64,000 nucleotides of DNA from NCBI RefSeq assembly GCF_000719555.1, contig NZ_JOGX01000016.1, positions 1-64,000 of the forward strand, in the 5' to 3' direction. The notes under the pieces were generated by a model. The model was not told the origin of the DNA. It did no database searches and saw only the letters and a list, made by a program, of their open reading frames with translations. The DNA is from Streptomyces sp. NRRL F-5727. GTDB lineage: Bacteria; Actinomycetota; Actinomycetes; Streptomycetales; Streptomycetaceae. Position 1 is the stretch's first letter. Each line of letters begins with the position of its first letter. Of the stretch, positions 1 through 8,317 are shown in pieces. The translations under genes were made by a program, and so were the position numbers.

Positions 1-900
1 GCCCCCGCCGCCTTCCGGCCCGCCCCCGCCCCGCTGGCCTGCGCCCGCCTGGCGGCCGGGCTCGCGACCGTCCTCCTCGGGGTGCTCCTCCTCCCGGCGG
101 TGGGACCGCTGCCCACCGCGGGCAGACTCGCCCTCGTACGGCTCTGGGCGCGGACGGTCCTCCGCGCCTTCGGCGTCCGGCCGGCCGTCACCGGAGCCCC
201 GCCGGCCGCCGGCCGGCCCGTCCTCGTGGTCGCCAACCACGTCTCCTGGCTGGACATCCCCCTCGTCGCCGCGGTCCTGCCCGGCCGGATGATCGCCAAG
301 CGCGAGGTGCGCGACTGGCCGGTGCTGGGGGTGCTCGCGGCCCTCGGCGGCACCCTCTTCATCGACCGCGACGGGCTGCGCCGGCTGCCCGGCACCGTGC
401 GCGAGGTCGCGGGGGCGCTGGCGGCGGGCGGCCGGGTGGCCGCCTTCCCGGAGGGCTCCACCTGGTGCGGCCGGGCCGGCGGGTGGTTCCGTCCGGCCCT
501 CTTCCAGGCCGCGGTGGACACCGGATCCGATGTCCAGCCGGTACGGATCGACTACCGGCCGCGGGGGGCGGCGGCGTACGTGGGGGAGGACCCGCTGGGC
601 GCGTCGCTGTGGCGGGTGGTGCGGACACCGGGACTGGCCGCCGAGATTCGGATACTGGACCCGATATCCGTGATCCAGTATCCAGAGCGCAGGCTCCTCG
701 CCGCGGCGGCCCAGCGAGCCGTCCACCCCTCGGAGCCCGCCCGCCCGACCGCCGCCCCGCTCCCCGCCGTCCCCCGGCAGCCCGCCCCGCCCGGCTACCG
801 GGCCGTCGCCAGCGACAGCGCGAACCGGCCCTCGTCGTCCGTCCACCACCGCGACAGCTCGAACCCGGCCTCCGCCAGCTCCGCCCGCACCCCCTCCTGA
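1..900 (+). CDS. Lysophospholipid acyltransferase (PlsC/AGPAT family), 5'-truncated by window
   Basis: Probably transfers an acyl chain to a lysophospholipid at the inner membrane. The frame is open from base 1, so the true start lies upstream. The family acyl-acceptor motif HX4D (NHVSWLD, near base 238) and the FPEG box (AFPEGSTW, near base 445) are present, after a hydrophobic N-terminal segment. The C-terminal ~35 codons read through the antisense of the end of egtD, so the tail is low-complexity and unlike a conserved domain; either the two genes truly overlap convergently or the natural stop was lost. Two low-GC palindromes interrupt the coding sequence. Family is confident, substrate is not. 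Confidence 0.8.
   Translation, partial: APAAFRPAPAPLACARLAAGLATVLLGVLLLPAVGPLPTAGRLALVRLWARTVLRAFGVRPAVTGAPPAAGRPVLVVANHVSWLDIPLVAAVLPGRMIAKREVRDWPVLGVLAALGGTLFIDRDGLRRLPGTVREVAGALAAGGRVAAFPEGSTWCGRAGGWFRPALFQAAVDTGSDVQPVRIDYRPRGAAAYVGEDPLGASLWRVVRTPGLAAEIRILDPISVIQYPERRLLAAAAQRAVHPSEPARPTAAPLPAVPRQPAPPGYRAVASDSANRPSSSVHHRDSSNPASASSARTPS
516..535. repeat. Imperfect 20-bp palindrome inside plsC-like gene
   Basis: GGACA-CCGGATCCGA-TGTCC pairs with itself apart from one mismatched pair. Its 16-base part ACCGGATCCGATGTCC (520-535) recurs exactly at 14851-14866 inside another gene. It encodes VDTGSDVQ and keeps the reading frame. Confidence 0.6.
650..683. repeat. Perfect inverted repeat in plsC-like gene
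   Basis: GGATACTGGA (650-659) and TCCAGTATCC (674-683) are exact reverse complements around a 14-base centre that itself contains the palindrome GATATC. The patch is much lower in GC than the surrounding gene and keeps the frame open. Confidence 0.65.
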
Positions 901-1760
901 CGGAACTTCGCCGACACCTCCGTCCGCAGCTCCTCACCCGCCTCGAACGGCACCACCAGATCGAGGTCCCGGATCTTCACGGTCAGCGCGTGCCGGGCCC
1001 GCAACCGCATCTCGATCCACTCCTGCTCCCGGTCCCACCGGGCCACGTGGTCGAAGTCGGCCGGATCCGCGTCCGCGCCCAGCTCCCGGTCGATCACGGC
1101 CAGCACGTTCTTGTTGAACTCCGCCGTCACCCCGGCCGCGTCGTCGTACGCGGCCACCAGGGTCGACTCGTCCTTCACCAGGTCCGTGCCGAGCAGGAAG
1201 CCGTCACCCGGCGCCGTCATCGACCGGACCGAACGCAGGAACGCCCGCCGCTCGTCCGGCAGCAGATTGCCGATCGTCCCGCCCAGGAACGCCACCAGCC
1301 GCGGCCCGGGCGTCTGCGGCAGCGTCATCCCCTGGGTGAAGTCGGCGACCAGCGCGTGCACCCGCAGCTCCGGCCGCTCCGCCAGCAGCGCCTCCGCGGC
1401 CCCCGTCAGCGCCGACTCGCTCACGTCCACCGGCACGTAAGCGGCCAGACCCGGCCGCAGCGCGTCGATCAGGAACCGGGTCTTCTCCGACGACCCCGAC
1501 CCCAGCTCCACCAGCGTCCGGGCGCCGGTCGCCGCCGCGACCTCCGCCGCCCGCGCGATCAGGATCTCCCGCTCCGCCCGCGTCGGGTAGTACTCGGGCA
1601 GCCGGGTGATCTCGTCGAACAGCTCACTGCCCCGCGCGTCGTAGAACCACTTCGGCGGCAGCTCCTTCGGCGAGCGGGTCAGCCCCTTCAGCACGTCGGC
1701 GCGCAGATCGGCGGCGGCGGCGTCCGGGGCGAGGGTGCGGGTCAGCTGGAACGTGCTCAC
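795..1760 (-). CDS. egtD: L-histidine N-alpha-methyltransferase EgtD
   Basis: Makes hercynine by trimethylating histidine with S-adenosylmethionine, an early step of ergothioneine synthesis. At 321 residues it is the usual EgtD length. The SAM-binding loop ELGSGSSEKT sits at about residues 85-94, and the family N-terminal PKELPPKWFYDARGS is at 31-45. The GTG start is chosen because it overlaps the egtC stop in GTGA (1757-1760), the coupling pattern of the operon. It is the last gene of egtABCD; its 3' end lies antisense to the tail of the convergent plsC-like gene, and no egtE follows. Confidence 0.95.
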   Translation of the reverse strand: MSTFQLTRTLAPDAAAADLRADVLKGLTRSPKELPPKWFYDARGSELFDEITRLPEYYPTRAEREILIARAAEVAAATGARTLVELGSGSSEKTRFLIDALRPGLAAYVPVDVSESALTGAAEALLAERPELRVHALVADFTQGMTLPQTPGPRLVAFLGGTIGNLLPDERRAFLRSVRSMTAPGDGFLLGTDLVKDESTLVAAYDDAAGVTAEFNKNVLAVIDRELGADADPADFDHVARWDREQEWIEMRLRARHALTVKIRDLDLVVPFEAGEELRTEVSAKFRQEGVRAELAEAGFELSRWWTDDEGRFALSLATAR

Positions 1761-2509
1761 GCGGCGAACTCCTTGAGCGGGGTGAGGACGACATCGGCCC
1801 GGGAGGCGGTGACGAGCGTGTGCTCGGGCACCTCCCGCCAGCCAGGATCGTCGTCGTACGGTTCGGAGGCCACGACCACCCGGCCGGGACCGGAAAGACA
1901 CCACAGGCTGTTGCCCCAGGTCGTCGCCGACAGCTGGTCGCCGTCGGTGAGCAGCAGGTTCAGCCGCGCCTCCGGAGCGGCCTCGGCCGCCGCCAGGACC
2001 GTCCCGGCGAGCGCGTCACCGGGCGGCTGACCGGCCCGCAGCCGGTGCAGCACCAGCGCCCACAGCAGCGCCGAGTCGGTCCGCGCCTCCAGTTCGAGCA
2101 GCTCGGCCGCCGGCAGACCCGCGGCCAGCGGTGTCAGAGCCCCCGGCCAGCCCGGTACGGCTCCGTTGTGGCTGAAGAGCCACGGCCCGGAACCGAACGG
2201 CGCCGCCGCGGCCTCCCCGTCCGCGCCCGGCAGCGTCGCCCCCCGCACCGCGCCGAGCAGCGCCCCGCTCCGTACCACCCGGGCGAGGTCCGCGAAGGAG
2301 AGGTCGCCCCAGATCGGGCCGGTGCGCCGGTACCGGGCCGGGACCGGGTCCCCGTCCGCGTACCAGCCGACGCCGAAGCCGTCCGCGTTCACCACCCCGC
2401 TGGTCTGCGTGCGCGGCGCCCACGCCTGGTACACCAGCGCGTGCGGCGGCCGGACCAGGAGGTCGCCGAGCGCCACCGGATCGCCGAGGTAGGCGAGGTG
2501 ACGGCACAT
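1757..2509 (-). CDS. egtC: Gamma-glutamyl-hercynylcysteine sulfoxide hydrolase EgtC
   Basis: Removes the gamma-glutamyl group from the EgtB product. This is an Ntn/class II glutamine amidotransferase fold: the protein begins MCRHLAYLG, so removal of Met exposes Cys2 as nucleophile, and further glutaminase-like motifs follow (NADGFGVGWY, SHNGAVPGW). At 250 residues it is full length. The start ATG shares one base with the egtB stop (TGATG). Position in the order A-B-C-D agrees with the enzyme assignment. Confidence 0.95.
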   Translation of the reverse strand: MCRHLAYLGDPVALGDLLVRPPHALVYQAWAPRTQTSGVVNADGFGVGWYADGDPVPARYRRTGPIWGDLSFADLARVVRSGALLGAVRGATLPGADGEAAAAPFGSGPWLFSHNGAVPGWPGALTPLAAGLPAAELLELEARTDSALLWALVLHRLRAGQPPGDALAGTVLAAAEAAPEARLNLLLTDGDQLSATTWGNSLWCLSGPGRVVVASEPYDDDPGWREVPEHTLVTASRADVVLTPLKEFAA

Positions 2510-3858
2510 CAGTCCAGCTCCGCGGAGCGGGCGGTGCGGAAGCCGGCGAAGATCTGCCGCCGCACCGGATAGTCCCAGTTGCGGAAGGTGCCCCGGCAGG
2601 CCACCGCGTCGACCGCGAAGGAACCGCCGCGCAGCACCTTGTACTCCGGGCCGAAGAACACCTCCGAGTACTCCTTGTACGGGAAGGCGCGGAAGCCCGG
2701 GTACGGCAGGAAGTCGCTCGCCGTCCACTCCCACACGTCGCCGATCAGCTGCCGCACCCCGAGCGGCGAGGCGCCCGCCGGATAGCTCCCCGCCCGCGCG
2801 GGCCGCAGATGCCGCTGGCCCAGATTGGCGTGGTCCGGGCCCGGATCGGCGTCGCCCCACGGGTAGCGGCGGGACCTGCCGGTCACCGGGTCGTGCCGGG
2901 CCGCCTTCTCCCACTCCGCCTCCGTCGGCAGCCGCCGGCCCGCCCAGCGCGCGTAGGCGTCCGCCTCGTACCAGCTGACGTGGACGACGGGCTCGTCCTC
3001 CGGCACCGGCTCGGTCACCCCGAACCGGCGGCGCAGCCACTGCCCGGCCTCCTGTCGCCAGAACAGCGGGGCCACGACGCCGTGTTCACGGACCTGAGCC
3101 CAGCCGTCCGGATGCCACCACCGGCGGTCGGTGTAGCCGCCGTCCGCCATGAAGGCCAGATAGGCGCCGTTGGTGACCGGCACGGTGTCGATGTGGAAGG
3201 CGGCCACGGTACGGGTGTGCGCGGGGCGCTCGTTGTCGAGCGCCCACGGCTCGTCCGAGGTGCCCATCGTGAACGGCCCGCCGGGCACCAGGACCTCCGC
3301 CGGCAGCGGGCCCGAGGGATGGACCGGCGGCGGGGGAGCGGTCAGCGCCACCGGCCCCCGCCGCAGCTGATGGGTGATCAGCATGGTCTCGTCGTGCTGC
3401 TGTTCGTGCTGGGCGATCATCCCGAAGGCGAAGCCGGCGTCGAGCAGCGGACGTCCCTCCATCCGGGCCCCGGCCAGCACGTCGAGGACCCGGGTCCGCA
3501 CGTCGGCGGCGTACGCCCGGGCCTCCGCGGGCGACAGCAGGGGCAGCGAGGGGCGCTCGGAGCGCGGATGGGCGAAGGCGTCGTACAGCGAGTCGATCTC
3601 GGGCCGCAGCGCCTCCCGGCCCGCAACCTCCCGCCACAGCCACTGCTCCTCCTGGTTCCCGATGTGCGCCAGGTCCCAGACCAGCGGCGACATCAACGGT
3701 GAGTGCTGGGCGGTGAGTTCACCGTCCTCCACGCTGTCGGTGAGGAGCCGGGTGCGGTCCCGGGCCGTGGTGAGCGCGGCCAGCGCGCGGGTCCGCAGCG
3801 ACTCCGCGTCCGGCACCGTGCCCGTGCCGTGCGTACCGGTGTCGGTCGTTCCGGTCAT
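2509..3858 (-). CDS. egtB: Hercynine oxygenase EgtB (ergothioneine biosynthesis)
   Basis: Non-haem iron sulfoxide synthase that joins gamma-glutamylcysteine to hercynine with O2. It has 449 residues with an N-terminal DinB-like domain carrying the iron motif HX3HXE at residues 151-157 (QHEQQHDE) and a probable third ligand in WDLAHIGNQ (about residue 65). The C-terminal FGE-sulfatase-like domain begins near VLVPGGPFTMGT and contains the characteristic IGDVWEWTASDF and VLRGGSFAVD segments. Start ATG overlaps the egtA stop in ATGA. Use of gamma-glutamylcysteine is supported by egtA and egtC alongside. Confidence 0.95.
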   Translation of the reverse strand: MTGTTDTGTHGTGTVPDAESLRTRALAALTTARDRTRLLTDSVEDGELTAQHSPLMSPLVWDLAHIGNQEEQWLWREVAGREALRPEIDSLYDAFAHPRSERPSLPLLSPAEARAYAADVRTRVLDVLAGARMEGRPLLDAGFAFGMIAQHEQQHDETMLITHQLRRGPVALTAPPPPVHPSGPLPAEVLVPGGPFTMGTSDEPWALDNERPAHTRTVAAFHIDTVPVTNGAYLAFMADGGYTDRRWWHPDGWAQVREHGVVAPLFWRQEAGQWLRRRFGVTEPVPEDEPVVHVSWYEADAYARWAGRRLPTEAEWEKAARHDPVTGRSRRYPWGDADPGPDHANLGQRHLRPARAGSYPAGASPLGVRQLIGDVWEWTASDFLPYPGFRAFPYKEYSEVFFGPEYKVLRGGSFAVDAVACRGTFRNWDYPVRRQIFAGFRTARSAELD

Positions 3859-5114
3859 GACGTCATCACCTGGAGTTCGTCGGCCGGGCAGCCCCCGGGT
3901 TCCACGTACCGTTCCTGGAAGGCGTCCACGGCCCGCCGCACCCGCTCGCTCGCGCCGATCCGGCGCAGGGCGGGCCGGGCCGCCGCGAAGGCGTCGAGGG
4001 CGACCGCGTGCAGCACCGGATCGGCGAGCCCGTCGCGGGCCGCCCGCCGCCAGAGCGGGTTGCGGGGCGCGGGTTCCGCACCGGACAGCGCCGCCAGCGG
4101 GCGTACCGCCCGGTACACCGCCTCGGCCGCCTCCGGGTCCTCGAAGACCGCCGTCGTCAGCGCCACCGGCACCATCCAGCCGTCCGGGCCCGGCTGCGCG
4201 TCGATCATCCGCAGCTCCAGATGGCCGCGCGGCCGGACCGGCGGGAACAGCGTCGTCAGGTGGTAGCGCAGGTCGTCGGCGTCGGCCGGCCGAGGCAGCC
4301 CGGTCCGCAGCCACTCCCGGAAGGTCAGCCCCTCCGGCACCAGCCAGGGGCCCTCCTCCGCGCGGACGCAGAGCACCGGCGTGTCCAGGACGTGCGCGGT
4401 CCACTCGGCGCGCGGCTCGCCGTCCGTCGGCGGCGCGAGGCTCCGCCGCGGGTCGAGGTCAGCCCAGAGCGACTGCCGGGTGGAACGCCAGCCGGTGCGG
4501 CGCCCGCCGTGCTGCGGGGAGTTGGCGAAGACCGCCACCAGCACCGCGCCGAACAGGTGCGCCAGCTCCCAGCGGCGCAGATAGCCCAGCGGGCCCGGCT
4601 CGTCGAGGCCGGCGTCCAGGCAGACCTGGACCGAGGCCGACTCGCACATCATGGCGCGGCCCGCCGGTCCCGTCCGGGCGAGCGCGGTCTCCATCGCGTC
4701 GTACCGCGGCTCGCGCAGCACCCGCTCGCGCGGCGCGTGCCAGGGGTCGACGCCGTAGCCGCTCAGCGTCAGGCCGAGCGGACCCAGCGCCGACCGCACC
4801 GCCGCCAGGTCGGAGGCGAGCGAGTCCAGGCATTCCATCAGGGAACCGGCCGGTCGCGAGCTGAGCTCCAGCTGACCGCCGGGTTCGAAGGTGAGCGCCG
4901 ACACCAGCGGCAGGGACCGCACGGCGTCGAGCGCGGTCGCCAGCCGGGGCGGACGCACCGGCTCGCGCGGGTCGCGCAGGTCGTGGACGAGCCATTCCAG
5001 CTCCGCCCCCACGGTCCGGGGCGGGCCGGTCTTGAAACAGATACAGCGCAGCAGGTCCTCCGCCGCCTCCTCGGTGAGGGGCGGGCCGCCGCGCGGGGTG
5101 CCGCTGGGCGCCAT
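3855..5114 (-). CDS. egtA: Glutamate-cysteine ligase EgtA
   Basis: Supplies gamma-glutamylcysteine for EgtB by ATP-dependent ligation. It is a 419-residue member of the GCS2-like family, with the N-terminal GAELEWLVHD strand typical of glutamate-cysteine ligases and FPPVRPRGHLELRMID near the middle. Start ATG at 5114 is preferred over an upstream in-frame start because CTGGAGG lies about 8 bases before it. First gene of the four-gene operon, with a promoter-like sequence upstream at 5168-5196. Confidence 0.9.
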   Translation of the reverse strand: MAPSGTPRGGPPLTEEAAEDLLRCICFKTGPPRTVGAELEWLVHDLRDPREPVRPPRLATALDAVRSLPLVSALTFEPGGQLELSSRPAGSLMECLDSLASDLAAVRSALGPLGLTLSGYGVDPWHAPRERVLREPRYDAMETALARTGPAGRAMMCESASVQVCLDAGLDEPGPLGYLRRWELAHLFGAVLVAVFANSPQHGGRRTGWRSTRQSLWADLDPRRSLAPPTDGEPRAEWTAHVLDTPVLCVRAEEGPWLVPEGLTFREWLRTGLPRPADADDLRYHLTTLFPPVRPRGHLELRMIDAQPGPDGWMVPVALTTAVFEDPEAAEAVYRAVRPLAALSGAEPAPRNPLWRRAARDGLADPVLHAVALDAFAAARPALRRIGASERVRRAVDAFQERYVEPGGCPADELQVMTS

Positions 5115-5167
5115 CCGTGCACCTCCAGGTGCTGGTCGCGGAACCGTTCGGGAAGCCGCTGCCTTCC

Positions 5168-5196
5168 ACCTAAAGGCACCGCCGGGCGGCGTGCAA
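5168..5196 (-). promoter_or_regulatory. Putative housekeeping-type promoter for egtABCD
   Basis: On the minus strand TTGCAC (5196-5191) and TTAGGT (5173-5168) are 17 bases apart, a good match to actinobacterial -35/-10 spacing. It would start transcription around 5161, about 45 bases before egtA. Confidence 0.5.
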
Positions 5197-5298
5197 GAGC
5201 GCCTCAGCGCCCCCACGCGCGCCTCCTGTGCCCCCGAACGTCCGTAAAGCGCCGCTCGGGCCGGGGCATGGGCGGGGCACGGGCCAGGGGAAAACCGT

Positions 5299-5328
5299 TT
5301 GTCCTGGTCGCGCGGGAACGATCATCCT
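5299..5328 (+). promoter_or_regulatory. Putative leaderless promoter of the PARG gene
   Basis: TTGTCC (5299-5304), an 18-base spacer and CATCCT (5323-5328) are followed by six bases and the ATG. Transcription would begin at or next to the start codon, which would explain why no ribosome-binding site precedes this gene. Confidence 0.45.
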
Positions 5329-5334
5329 GCGGGC

Positions 5335-6165
5335 ATGAGTGCACGACTGCGCGAGATCGCGCGGCAGACCGAGGCGATCGTCGCCGCCGGCTCCTACACC
5401 GCCCCCGACGGGCGGACCGTCTCCCTCCACGAGGACCTCGCGGCCGCCCTGGCCGGAACACGTCTCTACGGGCCCGAGCCCGTCCCCGTCACCCCCGGCA
5501 CCGACCGCCCGGGCCGGATCGAGGTGACCGGCGAGAGCAGCCTCGCCGCCGCCCGCCGGATGACCGACGCCGACCCCGGCCGCCCGGTCGCCGTCCTGAA
5601 CTTCGCCTCCGCCCGCAACCCCGGCGGCGGCTACCTCAACGGGGCCCAGGCCCAGGAGGAGGCGCTCTGCCGCGCCTCCGCCCTCCACGCCACCCTGCTC
5701 CGCGCCCCCGCCTACTACGAGCACCACCGCGGGGACAAGGACACCTTCTACACCGACCGGGTGATCCACTCGCCCCGGGTGCCCGTCTTCCGCGACGACC
5801 GGGGCACCCTGCTCGCCACCCCCTTCACGGTCGGCTTCCTGACCTCGCCCGCGCCGAACGCCGGCGTCGTCCGCCGCCGGAACCCGGGGCAGGCCCACCG
5901 GCTGCCCGAGGCGCTGGCCTCCCGCGCCGAGCGGGTCCTGGAGACGGCCGCCGCCGAGGGGTACCGCCGGATCGTCCTCGGCGCCTGGGGCTGCGGCGTC
6001 TTCCAGAACGACCCCGCCGACGTGGCGGGCGCCTTCAGGGCGCTGCTGACCGGTGACGGACGGTTCGCCGGCCATTTCGACGAGATCGTCTTCGCCGTCC
6101 TGGACCGCGCCTCCGGAACACCGACGCTGGCCGCGTTCCGCCGCGCCCTGGAGCCTTCCGTGTGA
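5335..6165 (+). CDS. TIGR02452-type poly(ADP-ribose) glycohydrolase (bacterial PARG)
   Basis: Predicted to remove ADP-ribose from poly(ADP-ribosyl)ated targets. The PARG signature GGG-X6-8-QEE is intact as GGG (97-99) and QEE (107-109), within NPGGGYLNGAQAQEE; the macrodomain-like C-terminal half follows (VLGAWGCGVFQNDP). At 276 residues it is typical of bacterial PARG proteins. ATG 5335 is chosen because the only upstream alternative (TTG 5299) coincides with a -35-like hexamer. Divergent from egtA. No PARP-like gene is visible in this window. Confidence 0.85.
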   Translation: MSARLREIARQTEAIVAAGSYTAPDGRTVSLHEDLAAALAGTRLYGPEPVPVTPGTDRPGRIEVTGESSLAAARRMTDADPGRPVAVLNFASARNPGGGYLNGAQAQEEALCRASALHATLLRAPAYYEHHRGDKDTFYTDRVIHSPRVPVFRDDRGTLLATPFTVGFLTSPAPNAGVVRRRNPGQAHRLPEALASRAERVLETAAAEGYRRIVLGAWGCGVFQNDPADVAGAFRALLTGDGRFAGHFDEIVFAVLDRASGTPTLAAFRRALEPSV

Positions 6166-6254
6166 TGCGTCCCGCCATGCGTACCTCGTACCCCCGTGCG
6201 AGCCTGTAGGGACACGGATTCGCGTCCGAGAGCCGTCGCACGGGAGGCACGATC

Positions 6255-6425
6255 GTGGGCAAGAAACAGACCCGGGTCAACAAGGGCGCCCGGACGGGCG
6301 GTCACGAGCACCGCGAGACCTCGTCCGCCAAGGAGAAGGGCGGAAGCCGGGCCGCGGCCGAGCCGCCGCGATCCGTCATCGAGACGCCGTCCCACCGCAG
6401 AGAGCGGAAGTTCGGGCACAACTGA
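6255..6425 (+). CDS. Small basic protein of unknown function (56 aa)
   Basis: I do not recognise a named family. The reading frame starts MGKKQTRVNKGARTGGHEH and ends ERKFGHN; it is rich in Lys, Arg, Gly and Glu, without a signal peptide or membrane segment, and looks disordered. The case for a real gene is the GGGAGG ribosome-binding site seven bases before the GTG and the strong terminator hairpin directly after it. Confidence 0.55.
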   Translation: MGKKQTRVNKGARTGGHEHRETSSAKEKGGSRAAAEPPRSVIETPSHRRERKFGHN

Positions 6426-6460
6426 CCACGGGGGAGACGGACACGGCGGGGATACGGGAC

Positions 6461-6491
6461 GGGGCCCGGCGCCTTCGCGGCACCGGGCCCC
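6461..6491. terminator. Bidirectional terminator hairpin
   Basis: GGGGCCCGG (6461-6469) pairs with CCGGGCCCC (6483-6491), with an additional GCC/GGC inside. It separates the small basic-protein gene from the convergent flotillin gene; no U-tract is obvious, as is usual in Streptomyces. Confidence 0.6.
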
Positions 6492-6512
6492 CTCCTTCGC
6501 GCGTCCGGGGTG

Positions 6513-7940
6513 TCACGCGTCGTCGCCGACGGTGATCTCCACGGTCGTCACCTCCCCCTCGCCGTCCCGGGCGGCCGGCACCGCCGCGGTGGCCGCCGCC
6601 CCGCCGGTGCCGTTCGGCCCCATGTCGGCCAGGAGCCGGCGGGCCAGGCCGAGGCCGGTCCCGCCCATGGTCAGGGCCTTGGCGAACATGTCGGCCATGC
6701 CGTCGGCGCCGTTCAGCAGGACCATCTGGTCCACGTTGCCGAAGGCGGACGCGCCCGCCTCGACGATCTCCGGCCACTTCTCGGCCAGCTGCTGGGCGAC
6801 CACGGCCTCCTGGTTCTCCGCGAGCGCCGCCGCCCGCGCCTTGATCGCCTCCGCCTCGGCCAGACCCCTGGCCCGGGCGGCCTCGGCCACCGCGAGCCCC
6901 TTGGCGTGCGTCGCGGCGGCCTCGGCCTCGCCGGTGACCCGGGTGGCCGTCGCCGCGGCGGCGCTGGCCAGCTCGGTCTCCCGCGCCTTGGCCTGGGCGG
7001 CCGAGATCCGGGCGTCGCGCTCGGCCTCGGCGAGCGTCCGCGTCTCGTACGCCATCGCGTCGGCGGGCTTGCGGACGTCCGCCTGGAGCTGCTGCTCCTT
7101 GCGGTGCGCCTCCAGCTCGGCGACCCGGGTCTCCTGGACGACGACCTCCTGGCGGGAGGCGGCCTCGGCGAGCGGGCCCGCCTGCCGGGCCCGGGCACTG
7201 GCCTGGTCCCGCTCGGCCTGGTAGCCGGCCTGGAGGATCTCGCTGTCGCGGGTGGCCTCCGACATCCGGGCGGCCGCCTGCTGCTCGGCCTCGGTCGCCC
7301 GCCGGTTGGCCTCCGCCTGCGCGATGCGGGCGTCGCGCTGGACGGCGGCCGCGTGCGGGGCGGCGAGGTTCCTGATGTAGCCGGTCGGGTCCTCGATCTC
7401 GTGGATCTGCAGCGAGTCGACGATCAGACCGAGCTTCTCCATCTCCGTGCCACAGGCCGAACGGGCCTGCCCGGTCAGCTTCTCCCGGTCACGGATCATG
7501 TCCTCGACGGTCAACCCGCCCACGATGGCGCGGAGATGACCGGCGAAGACGATGTGCACCCGCTCGCTCATCAGCTTCTGCTGGTCGAGGAAGCGGCGGG
7601 CCGCGTTGGCGATCGACACGAAGTCGTCGCCCACCTTGAAGATCACCACACCGCGGACCTTGAGCGGAATGCCCTGGTGGGTGACGCACTCGACCTGCAA
7701 CTGGGTCTCGTTGAGGTCCAGCGACAGCTTCCGCACCGCCTGGACGCCGGGCACCACCAGGGTGCCGCGTCCGGTCACGATGCGGAATCCCATCCCCTCG
7801 CCGAGGCCCTCGTTCTTGTGGTTGGAACCGGAGATGATGAGCGCCTCGTTGGGTTCCGCGACACGCCACATCATCTTGAACAGGACGATCAGGACGGCGA
7901 GCGAGCCGACGACGGCGCCCGCCAGAATGCCGATGCCCAT
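6513..7940 (-). CDS. Flotillin/SPFH-domain membrane protein
   Basis: Membrane-organising scaffold predicted to act in membrane microdomains. It has 475 residues: a single N-terminal membrane segment (about 3-25, GILAGAVVGSLAVLIVLF), an SPFH/Band-7 domain (about 27-190), then a long Ala/Glu/Arg-rich coiled-coil (about 195-400) with the flotillin-type repeated AEA/EAE pattern, and a glycine-rich tail. A purine-rich GAAGGGGGA lies upstream of the ATG. The preceding gene encodes a small NfeD-like protein, the usual partner of SPFH proteins. Confidence 0.9.
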   Translation of the reverse strand: MGIGILAGAVVGSLAVLIVLFKMMWRVAEPNEALIISGSNHKNEGLGEGMGFRIVTGRGTLVVPGVQAVRKLSLDLNETQLQVECVTHQGIPLKVRGVVIFKVGDDFVSIANAARRFLDQQKLMSERVHIVFAGHLRAIVGGLTVEDMIRDREKLTGQARSACGTEMEKLGLIVDSLQIHEIEDPTGYIRNLAAPHAAAVQRDARIAQAEANRRATEAEQQAAARMSEATRDSEILQAGYQAERDQASARARQAGPLAEAASRQEVVVQETRVAELEAHRKEQQLQADVRKPADAMAYETRTLAEAERDARISAAQAKARETELASAAAATATRVTGEAEAAATHAKGLAVAEAARARGLAEAEAIKARAAALAENQEAVVAQQLAEKWPEIVEAGASAFGNVDQMVLLNGADGMADMFAKALTMGGTGLGLARRLLADMGPNGTGGAAATAAVPAARDGEGEVTTVEITVGDDA

Positions 7941-8034
7941 GGGCAGGGTCCCCCTTCACCGGAGCCGTGCGGATCCGGTGAGGGGAGTGTGCGCCCGGGA
8001 GGGACGCGGCTCAACCGCCGTGCCGTACGTCGTG

Positions 8035-8262
8035 TCAGACGTCGTACACGGTTGTGACGTAGACGGTGCGCGGAGGGAGGTGTTCCACGACGGTGACGAG
8101 GGTGCCGACCTCGATCCGCTGCTTCGGCGAGGCGGCGTAGGCGAGGAAGTGCTCGGCTCCGCCGCGGATCCGGAGGATCACCTCGCCGACGAGCCCGGGG
8201 CCGACGGTCCCGGTCACCCGGCCGAGCAGTCCCACCATCGAGCTGTCCATCGACTCGTCCAT
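8035..8262 (-). CDS. Small NfeD-like OB-fold protein
   Basis: A 75-residue protein with the beta-rich sequence GLLGRVTGTVGPGLVGEVIL and GTLVTVVEHLPPRTVYVTTV, which resembles the soluble OB-fold domain found at the C-terminus of NfeD proteins. It lacks the membrane and protease parts of full NfeD. It lies 94 bases upstream of the flotillin gene on the same strand, the expected pairing. ATG 8262 is used, but Met at codon 6 or 9 is also possible. Family by resemblance and context only. Confidence 0.6.
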   Translation of the reverse strand: MDESMDSSMVGLLGRVTGTVGPGLVGEVILRIRGGAEHFLAYAASPKQRIEVGTLVTVVEHLPPRTVYVTTVYDV

Positions 8263-8317
8263 GCCCGAACGGTACGTCAGAACCCGTGGCTCCGGAGGGG
8301 GGTGCGCGTCCGGGTGA

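Noticed and set aside
465..2030. Plus-strand 521-residue frame opposite egtD
   Set aside because: Arg/Pro-rich low-complexity shadow caused by GC-saturated third positions of egtD.
5299..5334. Upstream TTG start for the PARG gene
   Set aside because: The TTG lies in the -35-like hexamer and the added residues have no family similarity.
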